A stretch of 64,000 nt of DNA from Streptomyces resistomycificus (GCF_001514265.1 NZ_KQ948991.1:161060-225059); one strand, 5' to 3'. Positions 1-8,582 are shown, counted from the stretch's first letter. Notes: a model not told the origin generated them from the letters alone. Program-made: numbers and translations.

Positions 1-28
1 GCCGCAGCCGCCCACGGCGGGAAGGGGA

Positions 29-130
29 CGTGTCGGGGGGTGCCCGCCCGCAGCGGTTGTCGCGTCAACACGAGCACCTCTATGACCGACCGATTCCGCG
101 ACGTTCCGAGGACGGACACCCCCCGACACG
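29..130. repeat. Widely spaced 14-bp inverted repeat in the left-edge intergenic region
   Basis: Positions 29-42 (CGTGTCGGGGGGTG) are the exact reverse complement of positions 117-130, with 74 bp between them. No coding frame in 1-215 has convincing codon bias on either strand, so this is treated as intergenic sequence beyond the 3' end of the RidA-like gene. The spacing is too long for a terminator hairpin. It could be a paired operator of a gene starting to the left of the window. Confidence 0.4.
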
Positions 131-215
131 GCCCCGACCCACAACGAAGCACCGGGCGCTACGCGCACCCCCACCGAACCCGAACAGGCCGCCGCAGGCA
201 CACCCCCGCACACCC

Positions 216-683
216 CTACGCCCCCGTCAGCTCCACCTGAACCTCGACCTCCACCGGAGCGTCCAGCGGCAGCACAGCCACCCCCACCGCGCTCCGCGCG
301 TGCACGCCCTTGTCGCCCAGCACCTCACCCAGCAGCTCACTCGCGCCGTTGACGACCCCGGGCTGCCCCGTGAAGTCGGAGGCGGACGCCACGAAGCCGA
401 CCACCTTCACGACACGCGCCACCCGGTCCAGGTCACCCGCGACGGACTTCACCGCGGCCAGGGCGTTCAGCGCGCACGTACGCGCCAGCTCCTTGGCCTC
501 CTCGGGCGTGACCTCCGCACCCACCTTGCCGGTGACCGGAAGATTGCCCTCCACCATCGGCAGCTGCCCGGAGGTGTACACGTACACGCCGGACTGCACA
601 GCCGGCTGGTACGCGGCCAGCGGCGGCACGACCTCCGGAAGCGTCAGTCCCAGCTCGGCCAGCCGCGCCTCGACGGAGCTCAT
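216..683 (-). CDS. RidA (YjgF/YER057c/UK114) family protein
   Basis: A 155-residue protein of the RidA superfamily, whose classical members hydrolyse reactive enamines and imines such as 2-aminoacrylate in the cytoplasm. The SGQLP segment near residue 35 and the C-terminal HARSAVGV...LPLDAPVEVEVQV region match the fold. In canonical RidA a catalytic arginine sits just before LP.D; here that position is valine, so deaminase activity is doubtful and this may be a divergent subgroup. The ATG at 683 overlaps the stop of the upstream DUF4177 gene (ATGA), implying translational coupling. The frame stays open upstream, but that part only mirrors the neighbouring gene. Confidence 0.85.
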   Translation of the reverse strand: MSSVEARLAELGLTLPEVVPPLAAYQPAVQSGVYVYTSGQLPMVEGNLPVTGKVGAEVTPEEAKELARTCALNALAAVKSVAGDLDRVARVVKVVGFVASASDFTGQPGVVNGASELLGEVLGDKGVHARSAVGVAVLPLDAPVEVEVQVELTGA

Positions 684-847
684 GCCTTTGCCTGCCTGGC
701 TCGCTTCAGGTAGGCCACGAGCTGCTCGGGGTTGTTCGGCCCGGGCACGACCTGGACGAGCTCCCAGCCGTCCTCGCCCCAGGTGTCCAGGATCTGCTTC
801 GTGGCGTGGACGAGCAGCGGCACGGTTGCGTATTCCCACTTGGTCAT
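680..847 (-). CDS. DUF4177 domain-containing protein
   Basis: A 55-residue protein starting MTKWEYATVPLLVHATKQIL, with the typical WGEDGWELVQV core of DUF4177. It is small, probably cytoplasmic, and of unknown function. The ATG at 847 is chosen because the family begins at this MxKWEY motif; the open frame runs 17 codons further with no support. It sits directly ahead of the RidA-like gene with a 4-nt ATGA overlap, so the two form an operon. The pair is divergent from the ArsA-like genes starting at 943. Confidence 0.85.
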   Translation of the reverse strand: MTKWEYATVPLLVHATKQILDTWGEDGWELVQVVPGPNNPEQLVAYLKRARQAKA

Positions 848-942
848 GTGGCCGACTTTAGCCGCTGCCCACACGCGGCCCGCGCCCGCGTTATCCACAG
901 CCTCCCGCTTAGCCCGAGCCCGGACTGGTTACGCTCGAATAC

Positions 943-1920
943 GTGAGCAGGCTCCAGGTCGTCAGCGGCAAGGGCGGGACCGGAAAGACCACGGTCGCCG
1001 CCGCCCTCGCGTTGGCCCTCGCCACAGAGGGGAAGCGGACGCTTCTCGTCGAGGTCGAGGGCCGCCAGGGCATCGCGCAGCTCTTCGAAACGGAAGCGCT
1101 GCCTTATGAGGAGCGGAAGATCGCCGTCGCTCCAGGGGGCGGGGAGGTGTACGCCCTCGCCATAGACCCCGAACTGGCCCTTCTGGACTACCTCCAGATG
1201 TTCTACAAGCTGGGCAGCGCGGGCCGGGCCCTGAAGAAGCTCGGCGCGATCGACTTCGCCACCACGGTCGCGCCCGGCCTCAGAGACGTACTCCTGACCG
1301 GCAAGGCGTGCGAAGCGGTACGCCGGAAGGACAAGAGCGGCCGGTTCGCGTACGACTACGTCGTCATGGACGCCCCGCCGACCGGCCGCATCACCCGCTT
1401 CCTGAACGTGAACGACGAGGTCGCCGGCCTGGCCAAGATCGGCCCGATACACAATCAGGCGCAGGCGGTGATGCGGGTGCTGAAGTCGCCGGAGACGGCC
1501 GTGCACCTGGTGACGCTGCTGGAGGAGATGCCCGTCCAGGAGACCGCGGACGGCATCGCCGAGCTGCGGTCGGCGCGGCTGCCGGTGGGGCGGATCATCG
1601 TGAACATGGTGCGGCCCGAGGTGTTGGACGCGGCCGAGCTGGAACTCGTACGGACGGTGCCGCGTACGGCCGTGGCGCAGTCGCTGTCCGCGGCCGGACT
1701 CGGCGGGGCGCGGCGCGGCGGGCACGCCGAGCGGCTGGTGGATCCGTTGCTGCGGCAGGCCGAGGAGTACGGCGAGCGGTACGCGTTGGAGCACGAGCAG
1801 CGGGCCGTACTGGCCGAGCTGGACCTGCCCTCGCACGAACTGCCGTTGCTGACCGAGGGCATGGATTTGGCGGGCCTGTACGAACTCGCCGCCGAACTGC
1901 GGGAACAGGGGATGTCATGA
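943..1920 (+). CDS. ArsA/Get3-family ATPase, first of a pair
   Basis: A 325-residue P-loop ATPase of the ArsA/GET3/MinD group. The deviant Walker A GKGGTGKTT spans residues 9-17 and keeps the signature lysine (K10) that acts across the dimer; YDYVVMDAPPTGR around residue 145 is the switch/Walker B region. In Streptomyces this pair lies beside wblA; the client is unknown and arsenite transport is not implied, as there is no arsB or arsR nearby. The start is GTG with no Shine-Dalgarno. A -10-like TACGCT at 930-935 lies exactly 7 nt upstream, so the mRNA is probably leaderless. The second ArsA gene starts 13 nt after the stop. Confidence 0.88.
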   Translation: MSRLQVVSGKGGTGKTTVAAALALALATEGKRTLLVEVEGRQGIAQLFETEALPYEERKIAVAPGGGEVYALAIDPELALLDYLQMFYKLGSAGRALKKLGAIDFATTVAPGLRDVLLTGKACEAVRRKDKSGRFAYDYVVMDAPPTGRITRFLNVNDEVAGLAKIGPIHNQAQAVMRVLKSPETAVHLVTLLEEMPVQETADGIAELRSARLPVGRIIVNMVRPEVLDAAELELVRTVPRTAVAQSLSAAGLGGARRGGHAERLVDPLLRQAEEYGERYALEHEQRAVLAELDLPSHELPLLTEGMDLAGLYELAAELREQGMS

Positions 1921-1933
1921 GCAGGGGGATGTC

Positions 1934-3373
1934 ATGAGCAAGGATCCGGCTGTCGCCCAGGAGGGCACCCGTCACCGTCTCTCCCCCGCCCCCGCGCTGG
2001 ACCTCGACCCCCTGCTCGACGACCCGGAGACCCGCATCGTGGTGTGCTGCGGTTCGGGCGGTGTCGGCAAGACGACCACCGCGGCCGCTCTCGGCCTGCG
2101 CGCCGCGGAGCGGGGCCGCAAGGTGGTCGTGCTGACCATCGACCCGGCTCGCCGCCTCGCCCAGTCGATGGGCATCGACTCGCTGGACAACACCCCGCGC
2201 CGGGTGAAGGGCGTGGAGGGCGACGGCGAACTGCACGCGATGATGCTCGACATGAAGCGCACCTTCGACGAGATCGTCGAGGCGCACGCGGACGCCGACC
2301 GGGCGGGCGCGATCCTGGGCAACCCGTTCTACCAGTCGCTCTCGGCGGGCTTCGCGGGCACGCAGGAGTACATGGCGATGGAGAAGCTGGGGCAGCTCCG
2401 CGCCAGGGACGAGTGGGACCTGATCGTCGTCGACACTCCCCCGTCCCGTTCGGCGCTGGACTTCCTGGACGCGCCGAAGCGACTCGGGTCGTTCCTGGAC
2501 GGCAAGCTCATCCGCGTCCTGCTGGCGCCGGCGAAGGTCGGCGGCCGCGCCGGGATGAAGTTCCTGAACGTGGGCATGTCGATGATGACCGGCGCGCTGG
2601 GCAAGGTCCTCGGCGGCCAACTGCTGAAGGACGTGCAGACGTTCGTCGCGGCGATGGACTCGATGTTCGGAGGGTTCCGCACGCGCGCGGACGCGACGTA
2701 CAAGCTGCTCCAGGCGCCCGGGACGGCGTTTTTGGTGGTCGCGGCCCCGGAGCGGGACGCGCTGCGTGAGGCGGCGTACTTCGTGGAGCGGTTGGCGGCC
2801 GAGGACATGCCGCTCGCCGGTCTGGTGCTCAACCGGGTCCACGGCAGCGGCGCCGACCGGCTGTCGGCCGAGCGGGCGCTCTCCGCCGCGGAAAATCTTG
2901 AAGAGCCCCGCATTGTGGATCAGGGGGACGGGAAAGCTGGACTTCGTAACTCTCCCGACACGTACGGCAGTTCAGAAGCCCCTTCGGCAACGCCCGCAGC
3001 ATCCGCAGCGGCGCCCCCAGCGGCGTCTCCGGCCGCGGAGTCTCCTGCCTCGGCATCACCGGTTCCTGACGAAGGCTCCCCCGCCACCGAGCAGGACGCG
3101 TCGCAGCAGGACGCATCGCAGGAGGACGCATCGCAGGAGATGTCCGTCGAACAGCTCACCGCAGGCCTGCTGAGGCTGCATGCCGAGCGTATGCGGCTGC
3201 TCTCCCGCGAGCAGCGCACGCGTGACCGCTTCACGGCGCTCCACCCCGAGGTGGCGGTGACCGAAGTGGCCGCGCTGCCCGGCGACGTACACGACCTCGC
3301 GGGGCTGCGGGACATCGGAAACCGGCTCGCGACCGCCCGACCGGAGCTGCCCGAGCCCGACACCGATGCCTGA
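1934..3373 (+). CDS. ArsA/Get3-family ATPase, second of a pair, with a low-complexity tail
   Basis: A 479-residue P-loop ATPase. The P-loop reads CGSGGVGKTTT (residues 39-49): the lysine expected at the second P-loop position of true ArsA/Get3 proteins is serine (S41), unlike in its partner. WDLIVVDTPPSRSALDFLD is the Walker B/switch stretch. After about residue 325 a Pro/Ala/Ser-rich linker follows, with repeats QDASQQDASQEDASQE, then a Leu/Arg-rich helix (about 400-430). The gene follows the first ArsA gene by 13 nt and the two probably form a hetero-oligomer. The start is ATG; a repeated GCAGGGGGATGTCATGAG at the junction suggests a small local duplication. Confidence 0.85.
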   Translation: MSKDPAVAQEGTRHRLSPAPALDLDPLLDDPETRIVVCCGSGGVGKTTTAAALGLRAAERGRKVVVLTIDPARRLAQSMGIDSLDNTPRRVKGVEGDGELHAMMLDMKRTFDEIVEAHADADRAGAILGNPFYQSLSAGFAGTQEYMAMEKLGQLRARDEWDLIVVDTPPSRSALDFLDAPKRLGSFLDGKLIRVLLAPAKVGGRAGMKFLNVGMSMMTGALGKVLGGQLLKDVQTFVAAMDSMFGGFRTRADATYKLLQAPGTAFLVVAAPERDALREAAYFVERLAAEDMPLAGLVLNRVHGSGADRLSAERALSAAENLEEPRIVDQGDGKAGLRNSPDTYGSSEAPSATPAASAAAPPAASPAAESPASASPVPDEGSPATEQDASQQDASQEDASQEMSVEQLTAGLLRLHAERMRLLSREQRTRDRFTALHPEVAVTEVAALPGDVHDLAGLRDIGNRLATARPELPEPDTDA

Positions 3374-3437
3374 ACCGCAGACAGGCGGCGGCCGAACCGC
3401 CAACCGGCACGACCCAGAGACCGGAATGCCCCGGCAC

Positions 3438-3531
3438 CCGGCACCACCCAGTGACAGGGTGATCCCGCCGGCACCACCCAGAGACCAGGGTGATCCCGCA
3501 CCCGGCACCACCCAGTGACCGGGGTGACCGG
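3438..3531. repeat. Three imperfect ~30-bp tandem repeats
   Basis: Units begin at 3438, 3468 and 3502. Each has the core CCGGCACCACCCAG followed by GAC and GGGTGA. They lie in the gap between the convergent arsA2 and wblA genes and have no coding frame with family resemblance. They may act in 3'-end formation or be replication slippage. Confidence 0.7.
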
Positions 3532-3625
3532 CGATCCAGGCGCCCGGCGACCAGCGTGACCGGGTAAGCAGGTAACCGGGCGACCGGTGACCGAGGGCGT
3601 GCCCTCGGTTCACCGCCGCGTGCGA

Positions 3626-3964
3626 TCAGCTCACCGCGGCGTAACGCTCGTACACCTCGTCGTCGTCGAGAGGCAGAATGCCGACCCCCCGCTCGTACTC
3701 CGTCCGCGCGGTCTCCAGCAGCCGGCGCCAGGAGGTCACGGTGGGCCGCCTGCGCAGCAGTGCGCGGCGCTCCCGCTCGGTCATCCCTCCCCACACCCCG
3801 AACTCGACACGGTTGTCGAGCGCGTCGGCGAGGCACTCCGTGCGCACCGGGCATCCCGTGCACACCGCCTTCGCCCGGTTCTGCGCTGCTCCTTGAACGA
3901 ACAGTTCATCCGGATCGGTAGTGCGGCAGGCCGCCTGCGCACTCCAGTCGACTACCCAGCCCAT
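3626..3964 (-). CDS. wblA: WhiB-like transcription factor WblA
   Basis: A 112-residue WhiB-family protein with the four iron-sulphur cysteines C13, C35, C38 and C44 and the turn GVWGG at 56-60, followed by the basic GGMTERERRALLRRRP segment. Sequence and length match S. coelicolor WblA (SCO3579), a regulator that down-regulates antibiotic production and is needed for normal aerial development. WblA proteins bind a [4Fe-4S] cluster sensitive to O2 and NO. The ATG at 3964 follows GGGAGAGG by 11 nt; a GTG at 4021 in frame would add 19 residues (MNMPLPP...) but breaks the usual length. A 542-bp leader region separates it from the divergent PBP gene, typical of a heavily regulated promoter. Confidence 0.92.
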   Translation of the reverse strand: MGWVVDWSAQAACRTTDPDELFVQGAAQNRAKAVCTGCPVRTECLADALDNRVEFGVWGGMTERERRALLRRRPTVTSWRRLLETARTEYERGVGILPLDDDEVYERYAAVS

Positions 3965-4506
3965 ACCGGCGCCGTCCTCTCCCGAATCGAGGCTCCCCCA
4001 CGGCGGCAGCGGCATATTCACCGCCGCCAGTTGAGGACGTTACGGAAGGTGGGCACAGCGCAACACCCCCTTCGGGCCCAATCTTGAATGGCCCGAACGG
4101 ACTATGCGTAAGCGGCAGATCACCCGGGGGAGTGAGCTGGCGACATACGTGACTGTTCCGGCAAAGCGGGACAGTTGTATGGCGTCACAACGGGCACCAG
4201 ATGACACACGAGGCGGATTCGGACACGTCCCCATCAAAAAAGTCGGGGAACTTCCGGAACGGATCGGGGTCGCCGGACGTATTGATACGTAGCCCTGGAG
4301 CTGTGACAGTTGCGAGCAGCTTAGGCCAAGGCCTGTGCGCGTGTCCGGCGAATGAGAACGTAGGCGTCTCGCGTCGCTGTCGTCGTGCCGCCATGCCGCC
4401 ACGACGCACCCTGCCGCCTGCCCTGGATGTCACGATCCGGCACCCGAACCTCCCCTGGAGCGGCCGCTCCTTCGGAACGCTCAGCACAACGGATTAGGCT
4501 GCCCCC
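3965..4506. other. Long wblA/PBP divergent intergenic region
   Basis: There are 542 bp without a supportable gene. It contains an inverted repeat at 4152-4175 (ACTGTTCCG / CGGGACAGT, one G-T pair, 6-nt loop) and an AT-richer stretch around 4225-4245. Short open frames here (for example 62 codons from 4104) have no ribosome site or recognisable content. Multiple regulator sites for wblA are expected, but no specific consensus is claimed. Confidence 0.5.
4471..4500 (+). promoter_or_regulatory. Likely leaderless promoter of the class A PBP gene
   Basis: A -10-like TAGGCT at 4495-4500 is separated by 18 bp from a weak -35-like TTCGGA at 4471-4476. The ATG at 4507 lies 6 nt beyond the -10, about where transcription should begin, and GGCTGCCCCC in front of it offers no Shine-Dalgarno sequence. 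Confidence 0.45.
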
Positions 4507-6783
4507 ATGCCAAAGAAGCGCTCGGGCGGTGGTCTGTCCTCCACGCAGCAGGCCGCCAAGTTCCTCGGTGTCAGCGTGCTCGCGGGTGCCGTGATGGCCG
4601 GCATCGCACTGCCCGCGGCCGGTGCGCTGGGACTCGCGGCCAAGGGGTCGGTGGAGAGCTTCGACGAGCTCCCGGCGAATCTGAAGACCCCGCCGCTGAG
4701 CCAGCGCACCACCATCCTCGACGCCGACGGCGGCCAGCTCGCCACCGTCTACTCGCGCGACCGTACGGTGGTCGGCCTCAAGAACGTCTCGCCGTACATG
4801 CAGAAGGCGATCGTCGCGATCGAGGACTCGCGCTTCTACCAGCACGGCGCGATCGACCTGAAGGGCGTCCTGCGCGCGCTGAACAAGAACGCGCAGAGCG
4901 GCGGTGTCGCCGAGGGCGCCTCGACGCTCACCCAGCAGTACGTGAAGAACGTCTTCGTGGAGGAGGCCGGCAACGACCCGACGAAGGTCGCGCAGGCCAC
5001 CCAGCAGACCCTCGGCCGCAAGATCAAGGAGCTGAAGTACGCGATCCAGGTCGAGGAGGAGCTCGGCAAGAAGAAGATCCTCGAGAACTACCTGAACATC
5101 ACGTTCTTCGGCCAGCAGGCGTACGGCGTGGAGGCGGCGGCTCAGCGTTACTACTCCAAGTCCGCCAAGAACCTCACCCTCCAGGAGTCGGCGCTCCTCG
5201 CCGGCATCGTCCAGTCGCCCAGCCGGTACGACCCGGTCAACGACGAGGCGGAGGCCACCAAGCGCCGCAACATCGTGCTGCAGCGCATGGCCGAGGTCGG
5301 TGACGTGTCCCGGGCGGAGGCCGCCGAGGCGATGAAGGAGCCGCTCGGCCTCAAGGTCAGCCAGCCCAAGAACGGCTGCATCACGGCCGTCCAGGGAGCC
5401 AGCTTCTTCTGCAAGTACGTGGAGCGGGTCTTCCTCAGCGACCCGGTGTTCGGCAAGTCCCGCGAGGCGCGGGCGAAGATCTGGAACCAGGGCGGCCTGA
5501 CGATCCGTACGACGCTCGACCCGCAGGCGCAGAACTCGGTCGAGGAGTCGCTCAAGGACCACGTCTACAAGAGCGACAAGGTCGCCGCGGCGGCCACCCT
5601 GGTCGAGCCCGGCACCGGCAAGATCGTCGCGATGGGCCAGTCGAAGCCGTACGGCTACGGCAAGAACGAGACCGAGTACAACTACTCGGTCGACGCGGCC
5701 TACGGCGGCTCCAACTACGGCTTCCCGACCGGCTCGACGTTCAAGCCGTTCGTGGCGGCGGCCGCGCTGGAGGAGGGCCGCCCGGCGTACCAGGAGTACT
5801 CGGCGCCGTTCAAGATGGAGTACCCGACCCCGGTCCAGACGTGCAGCAGCAAGCCGTGGACCAACCTGCGCGGCGAGACGCTGGAGAACGAGACCGAGTC
5901 GGAGGTCGGGCCGTACCGGCTGAAGAAGGCCATGGAGCTGTCGGTCAACACGTACTTCGTGCAGATGATCTCCGACATCGGCCTGTGCCCCGTGGTCAAC
6001 ATGACCGACAAGCTGCACGTCCGCCAGGGCAACGGTGACAAGCTCCCCGAGACGCCCTCCATCGCGCTCGGCTCGATCGGTCTCTCCCCGCTGACGATGG
6101 CGAGCGCGTACGCCACCTTCGCCTCCCGGGGCATGTACTGCTCGCCGGTCGCCATCGAGTCGATCACGCAGCGCATCGGCGACGAGAAGAAGACGCTGGA
6201 GGTCCCGAAGTCCACCTGCGCGCGGGCGATGAGCGAGAAGACCGCGGACACGGTCAACGAGCTCCTGCGTGGCGTGGTCGACTCCGGTACGGGTCAGGCG
6301 GCCGGCCTCACCGACCGCCAGAGCGCCGGTAAGACGGGTACGACCGACGAGCGGAAGAACGCCTGGTTCGTCGGCTACACGCCGAACATGTCGGGAGCCG
6401 TCTGGGTCGGCAGTGCCAGCCAGAAGGTCCAGATGAAGAACATCACGATCGGCGGCACCTACAACTCGCTCGTCTACGGCGGAAAGGTCCCGGGCCCGAT
6501 CTGGAAGGACGCGATGGCCGGCGCCCTCGCCGGCAAGGAAGTCGAGTCCTTCAACCGCGTCAGCATCCCGGACCCGGACCGTGACCGTGACCGTGACGAC
6601 GACGGTGACGGCGACGGGAACGGCAACGGCAACGGCGGTGGGAACGGCAACAACGACGGGGGCAACGGCGACGACAACGGCGGCGGCACGGACGGCGGCA
6701 CCTTCCCGACCCCGTCCTTCTCCATCCCGGAGGGCTTCTTCCAGGGCCAGAGCAACGGAAACGGCAACGGGGGCCGGGACTGA
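4507..6783 (+). CDS. Class A penicillin-binding protein (bifunctional glycosyltransferase/transpeptidase)
   Basis: A 758-residue peptidoglycan synthase. One membrane anchor lies at about residues 18-46. The GT51 domain shows EDSRFYQHGAIDLKG with catalytic E105, and GASTLTQQYVKN from 137. The transpeptidase has the SxxK motif S410-T-F-K413, the SxN motif S479-V-N481, and KTGTT from K609. The C-terminal 70 residues are a Gly/Asn/Asp-rich tail (DRDRDRDDDGDGDGNGNG type) encoded by simple repeats and probably extracellular. It is divergent from wblA, the conserved Streptomyces arrangement. The start ATG has no ribosome site and the mRNA is probably leaderless. Confidence 0.93.
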   Translation: MPKKRSGGGLSSTQQAAKFLGVSVLAGAVMAGIALPAAGALGLAAKGSVESFDELPANLKTPPLSQRTTILDADGGQLATVYSRDRTVVGLKNVSPYMQKAIVAIEDSRFYQHGAIDLKGVLRALNKNAQSGGVAEGASTLTQQYVKNVFVEEAGNDPTKVAQATQQTLGRKIKELKYAIQVEEELGKKKILENYLNITFFGQQAYGVEAAAQRYYSKSAKNLTLQESALLAGIVQSPSRYDPVNDEAEATKRRNIVLQRMAEVGDVSRAEAAEAMKEPLGLKVSQPKNGCITAVQGASFFCKYVERVFLSDPVFGKSREARAKIWNQGGLTIRTTLDPQAQNSVEESLKDHVYKSDKVAAAATLVEPGTGKIVAMGQSKPYGYGKNETEYNYSVDAAYGGSNYGFPTGSTFKPFVAAAALEEGRPAYQEYSAPFKMEYPTPVQTCSSKPWTNLRGETLENETESEVGPYRLKKAMELSVNTYFVQMISDIGLCPVVNMTDKLHVRQGNGDKLPETPSIALGSIGLSPLTMASAYATFASRGMYCSPVAIESITQRIGDEKKTLEVPKSTCARAMSEKTADTVNELLRGVVDSGTGQAAGLTDRQSAGKTGTTDERKNAWFVGYTPNMSGAVWVGSASQKVQMKNITIGGTYNSLVYGGKVPGPIWKDAMAGALAGKEVESFNRVSIPDPDRDRDRDDDGDGDGNGNGNGGGNGNNDGGNGDDNGGGTDGGTFPTPSFSIPEGFFQGQSNGNGNGGRD

Positions 6784-6821
6784 CGGGGCCTGAGAACGGG
6801 GCCGGGGCCTGAGAACGACGG

Positions 6822-6876
6822 GAACGGCCCCTTTCTCCCGTACGGATTCATGACGTACGAGAGAAAGGGGCCGTTC
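6822..6876. terminator. Bidirectional terminator hairpin between PBP and YqeY-domain genes
   Basis: The 16-bp arms GAACGGCCCCTTTCTC (6822-6837) and its perfect complement (6861-6876) enclose a 23-nt loop that itself holds two CGTACG palindromes. It lies 39 bp after the PBP stop, between convergent genes. A GGGGCCTGAGAACG duplication (about 6785-6817) precedes it. Confidence 0.85.
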
Positions 6877-6926
6877 GCCTTGTCGGTGAGGTGGCGTGGG
6901 CCGGCCCGCGTCCTCTGCGGATCGGC

Positions 6927-7020
6927 GCGGCGAGGGTCAGCCGGCGTCCTTCTGTCGATCCGCGCGGCGTGGGTCAGCCGGCGTCCTTCCGCGGGCCGCC
7001 CGGCGTAGGTCAGCCGGCGA
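6927..7020. repeat. Tandem repeats derived from the 3' end of the YqeY-domain gene
   Basis: GGTCAGCCGGCG, which covers the last codons and stop of the YqeY-domain gene at its downstream end, is repeated twice more at 36-38 bp spacing, with GTCCTTC following in the two extra copies. The copies lie just outside the gene, between it and the terminator. Confidence 0.65.
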
Positions 7021-7474
7021 GCAGCTTCTTCACCGCGGCGGCGACCCGGCCGCCCTCGGCCTGGCCCGCGACCTTCGGGTTCACGATCTTCATGACGGCG
7101 CCCATGGCCCGCGGCCCCTCGGCGCCGGCCGCCTTCGCCTCCTCGACGGCCTGGCCGACGATCCGCTCCAGCTCCTCGTCGGACAGCTGCTGGGGCAGGT
7201 ACGCGGCGAGCACCTCGCCCTCCGCCTTCTCCCGCTCGGCCGACTCGGCACGACCACCCTGCGCGAAGGCGTCAGCGGCCTCACGGCGCTTCTTCGCCTC
7301 GCGGGTGATCACCTTCTGCACCTCGTCGTCGGAGAGCTCGCGCTTGGTCTTGCCCGCGACCTCCTCCTTGGTGATCGCGGCGAGGGTCAGCCGGAGCGTC
7401 GAGGAGCGGAGCTCGTCGCGCTCCTTGATCGCGGCGTTGAGGTCTGCCTGCAGCTTCGACTTGAGCGTGGTCAT
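7010..7474 (-). CDS. GatB/YqeY domain-containing protein
   Basis: A 154-residue, highly charged helical protein of the YqeY family, related to the tRNA-binding tail domain of the GatB amidotransferase subunit. It starts MTTLKSKLQADLNAAIKERD and ends with the family's GGRVAAAVKKLL helix. Its role in the cell is not established; tRNA or amidotransferase-linked function is inferred from the domain. The ATG at 7474 matches the family start; the open frame upstream to 7567 is Arg/Pro junk. It is divergent from the metallophosphoesterase and convergent with the PBP gene. Confidence 0.88.
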   Translation of the reverse strand: MTTLKSKLQADLNAAIKERDELRSSTLRLTLAAITKEEVAGKTKRELSDDEVQKVITREAKKRREAADAFAQGGRAESAEREKAEGEVLAAYLPQQLSDEELERIVGQAVEEAKAAGAEGPRAMGAVMKIVNPKVAGQAEGGRVAAAVKKLLAG

Positions 7475-7530
7475 GGGTTTGATTGTCGCAGGTGTCGCAC
7501 GCCGGACGCCCATGCATTTAACGGACGGTG

Positions 7531-7578
7531 GGGCACGGGGCACCCTCGGGGTCTGGGCACGGGGCACCCTCGGGGTCT
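7531..7578. repeat. Perfect 24-bp direct duplication upstream of the metallophosphoesterase
   Basis: Two identical 24-bp units, 7531-7554 and 7555-7578, with core GGGCACGGGGCACCCTCGGG, sit back to back. They end 14 bp before the metallophosphoesterase start and so fall in its promoter region. Confidence 0.85.
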
Positions 7579-7592
7579 GACACGATGGACGT

Positions 7593-8519
7593 ATGCGCGC
7601 GCGATACGGAGTACCTCTGTCGATCGCGGCGGCTGGCGCCGCCGGTCTGGTGTACGCGGCGGGCTTCGAGGCCCGCTCCTACCGCCTCCGACGGGTGACG
7701 GTCCCCGTCCTTCCCGCAGGAATGCGCCCGCTGCGCGTGCTCCAGGTCTCCGACATCCACATGGTCGGCGGCCAGCGCAAGAAGCAGCGCTGGCTGCGCT
7801 CACTGGCCGGGCTGCGCCCCGACTTCGTGATCAACACGGGCGACAACCTCTCCGACCCCGAGGGCGTGCCGGAGGTACTGGACGCGCTGGGCCCGCTGAT
7901 GGAGTTCCCGGGCGCGTACGTCTTCGGCTCCAACGACTACTACGGCCCCAAACTCCGCAACCCCGCCCGGTACTTGTTCGAGAAGGCCCAGGGCCGCCAC
8001 GGCCTGAACGGCAACGCGCCCGCCGTCAACGCGATCCACAACCCGTGGGAGGACCTGCGGGACGGCTTCGACGGCGCGGGCTGGCTGAACCTCACCAACA
8101 CCAGGGGCACGCTGAAGATCGAGGGCGTGTCGGTGGAGCTGACCGGCCTGGACGACCCGCACATCAAGAGGGACCGCTACGCACAGGTCGCCGGCGGGCC
8201 GTCGGCGTCGGCCGACTTCTCTATGGGCGTGGTGCACGCGCCGTACCTCCGCGTGCTGGACTCCTACACGGCCGACGGCTACCCGCTGATCCTGGCGGGC
8301 CACACCCACGGCGGCCAGCTCTGCCTCCCCTTCTACGGCGCGTTCGTCACCAACTGCGACCTGGACACGGACCGCGTGAAGGGCCTGTCCAGGCACACGG
8401 CGGAGGACCGCACCTCCTACCTCCACGTCTCGGCGGGCTGCGGCACGAACCGCTACACACCGGTGCGGTTCGCCTGTCCGCCGGAGGTGACGTTGCTGAC
8501 GTTGGTGGGGCGGGAGTAG
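7593..8519 (+). CDS. Metallophosphoesterase, membrane-anchored
   Basis: A 308-residue calcineurin-like phosphoesterase of the YkuE/YaeI type. An N-terminal hydrophobic segment (about residues 6-25) should anchor it. The metal-binding motifs appear in order: VSDIHM, NTGDN, GSND (in place of the usual GNHD) and AGHTHGGQ. Substrate is unknown; relatives act on phospholipid-linked or nucleotide substrates. The ATG has no ribosome site; CACGAT at 7581-7586 lies 6 nt ahead of it, so the transcript may be leaderless, with its upstream region consisting of the 24-bp duplication. Confidence 0.88.
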   Translation: MRARYGVPLSIAAAGAAGLVYAAGFEARSYRLRRVTVPVLPAGMRPLRVLQVSDIHMVGGQRKKQRWLRSLAGLRPDFVINTGDNLSDPEGVPEVLDALGPLMEFPGAYVFGSNDYYGPKLRNPARYLFEKAQGRHGLNGNAPAVNAIHNPWEDLRDGFDGAGWLNLTNTRGTLKIEGVSVELTGLDDPHIKRDRYAQVAGGPSASADFSMGVVHAPYLRVLDSYTADGYPLILAGHTHGGQLCLPFYGAFVTNCDLDTDRVKGLSRHTAEDRTSYLHVSAGCGTNRYTPVRFACPPEVTLLTLVGRE

Positions 8520-8538
8520 GGCACGCCGCGGAGCAGGC

Positions 8539-8582
8539 GGGCTTGCGCAGGCCGGCGCGCGGGCTTGCGTGGGCCGGCGCGG
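8539..8582. repeat. Two 22-bp tandem repeats
   Basis: Two units with core GGGCTTGCG and GGCCGGCGCG begin at 8539 and 8561, in the gap between the metallophosphoesterase and the Pr6Pr gene. Confidence 0.6.

Noticed and set aside
4321..6018. A 565-codon open frame opposite the PBP gene
   Set aside because: Antisense shadow; the plus strand has all PBP motifs.
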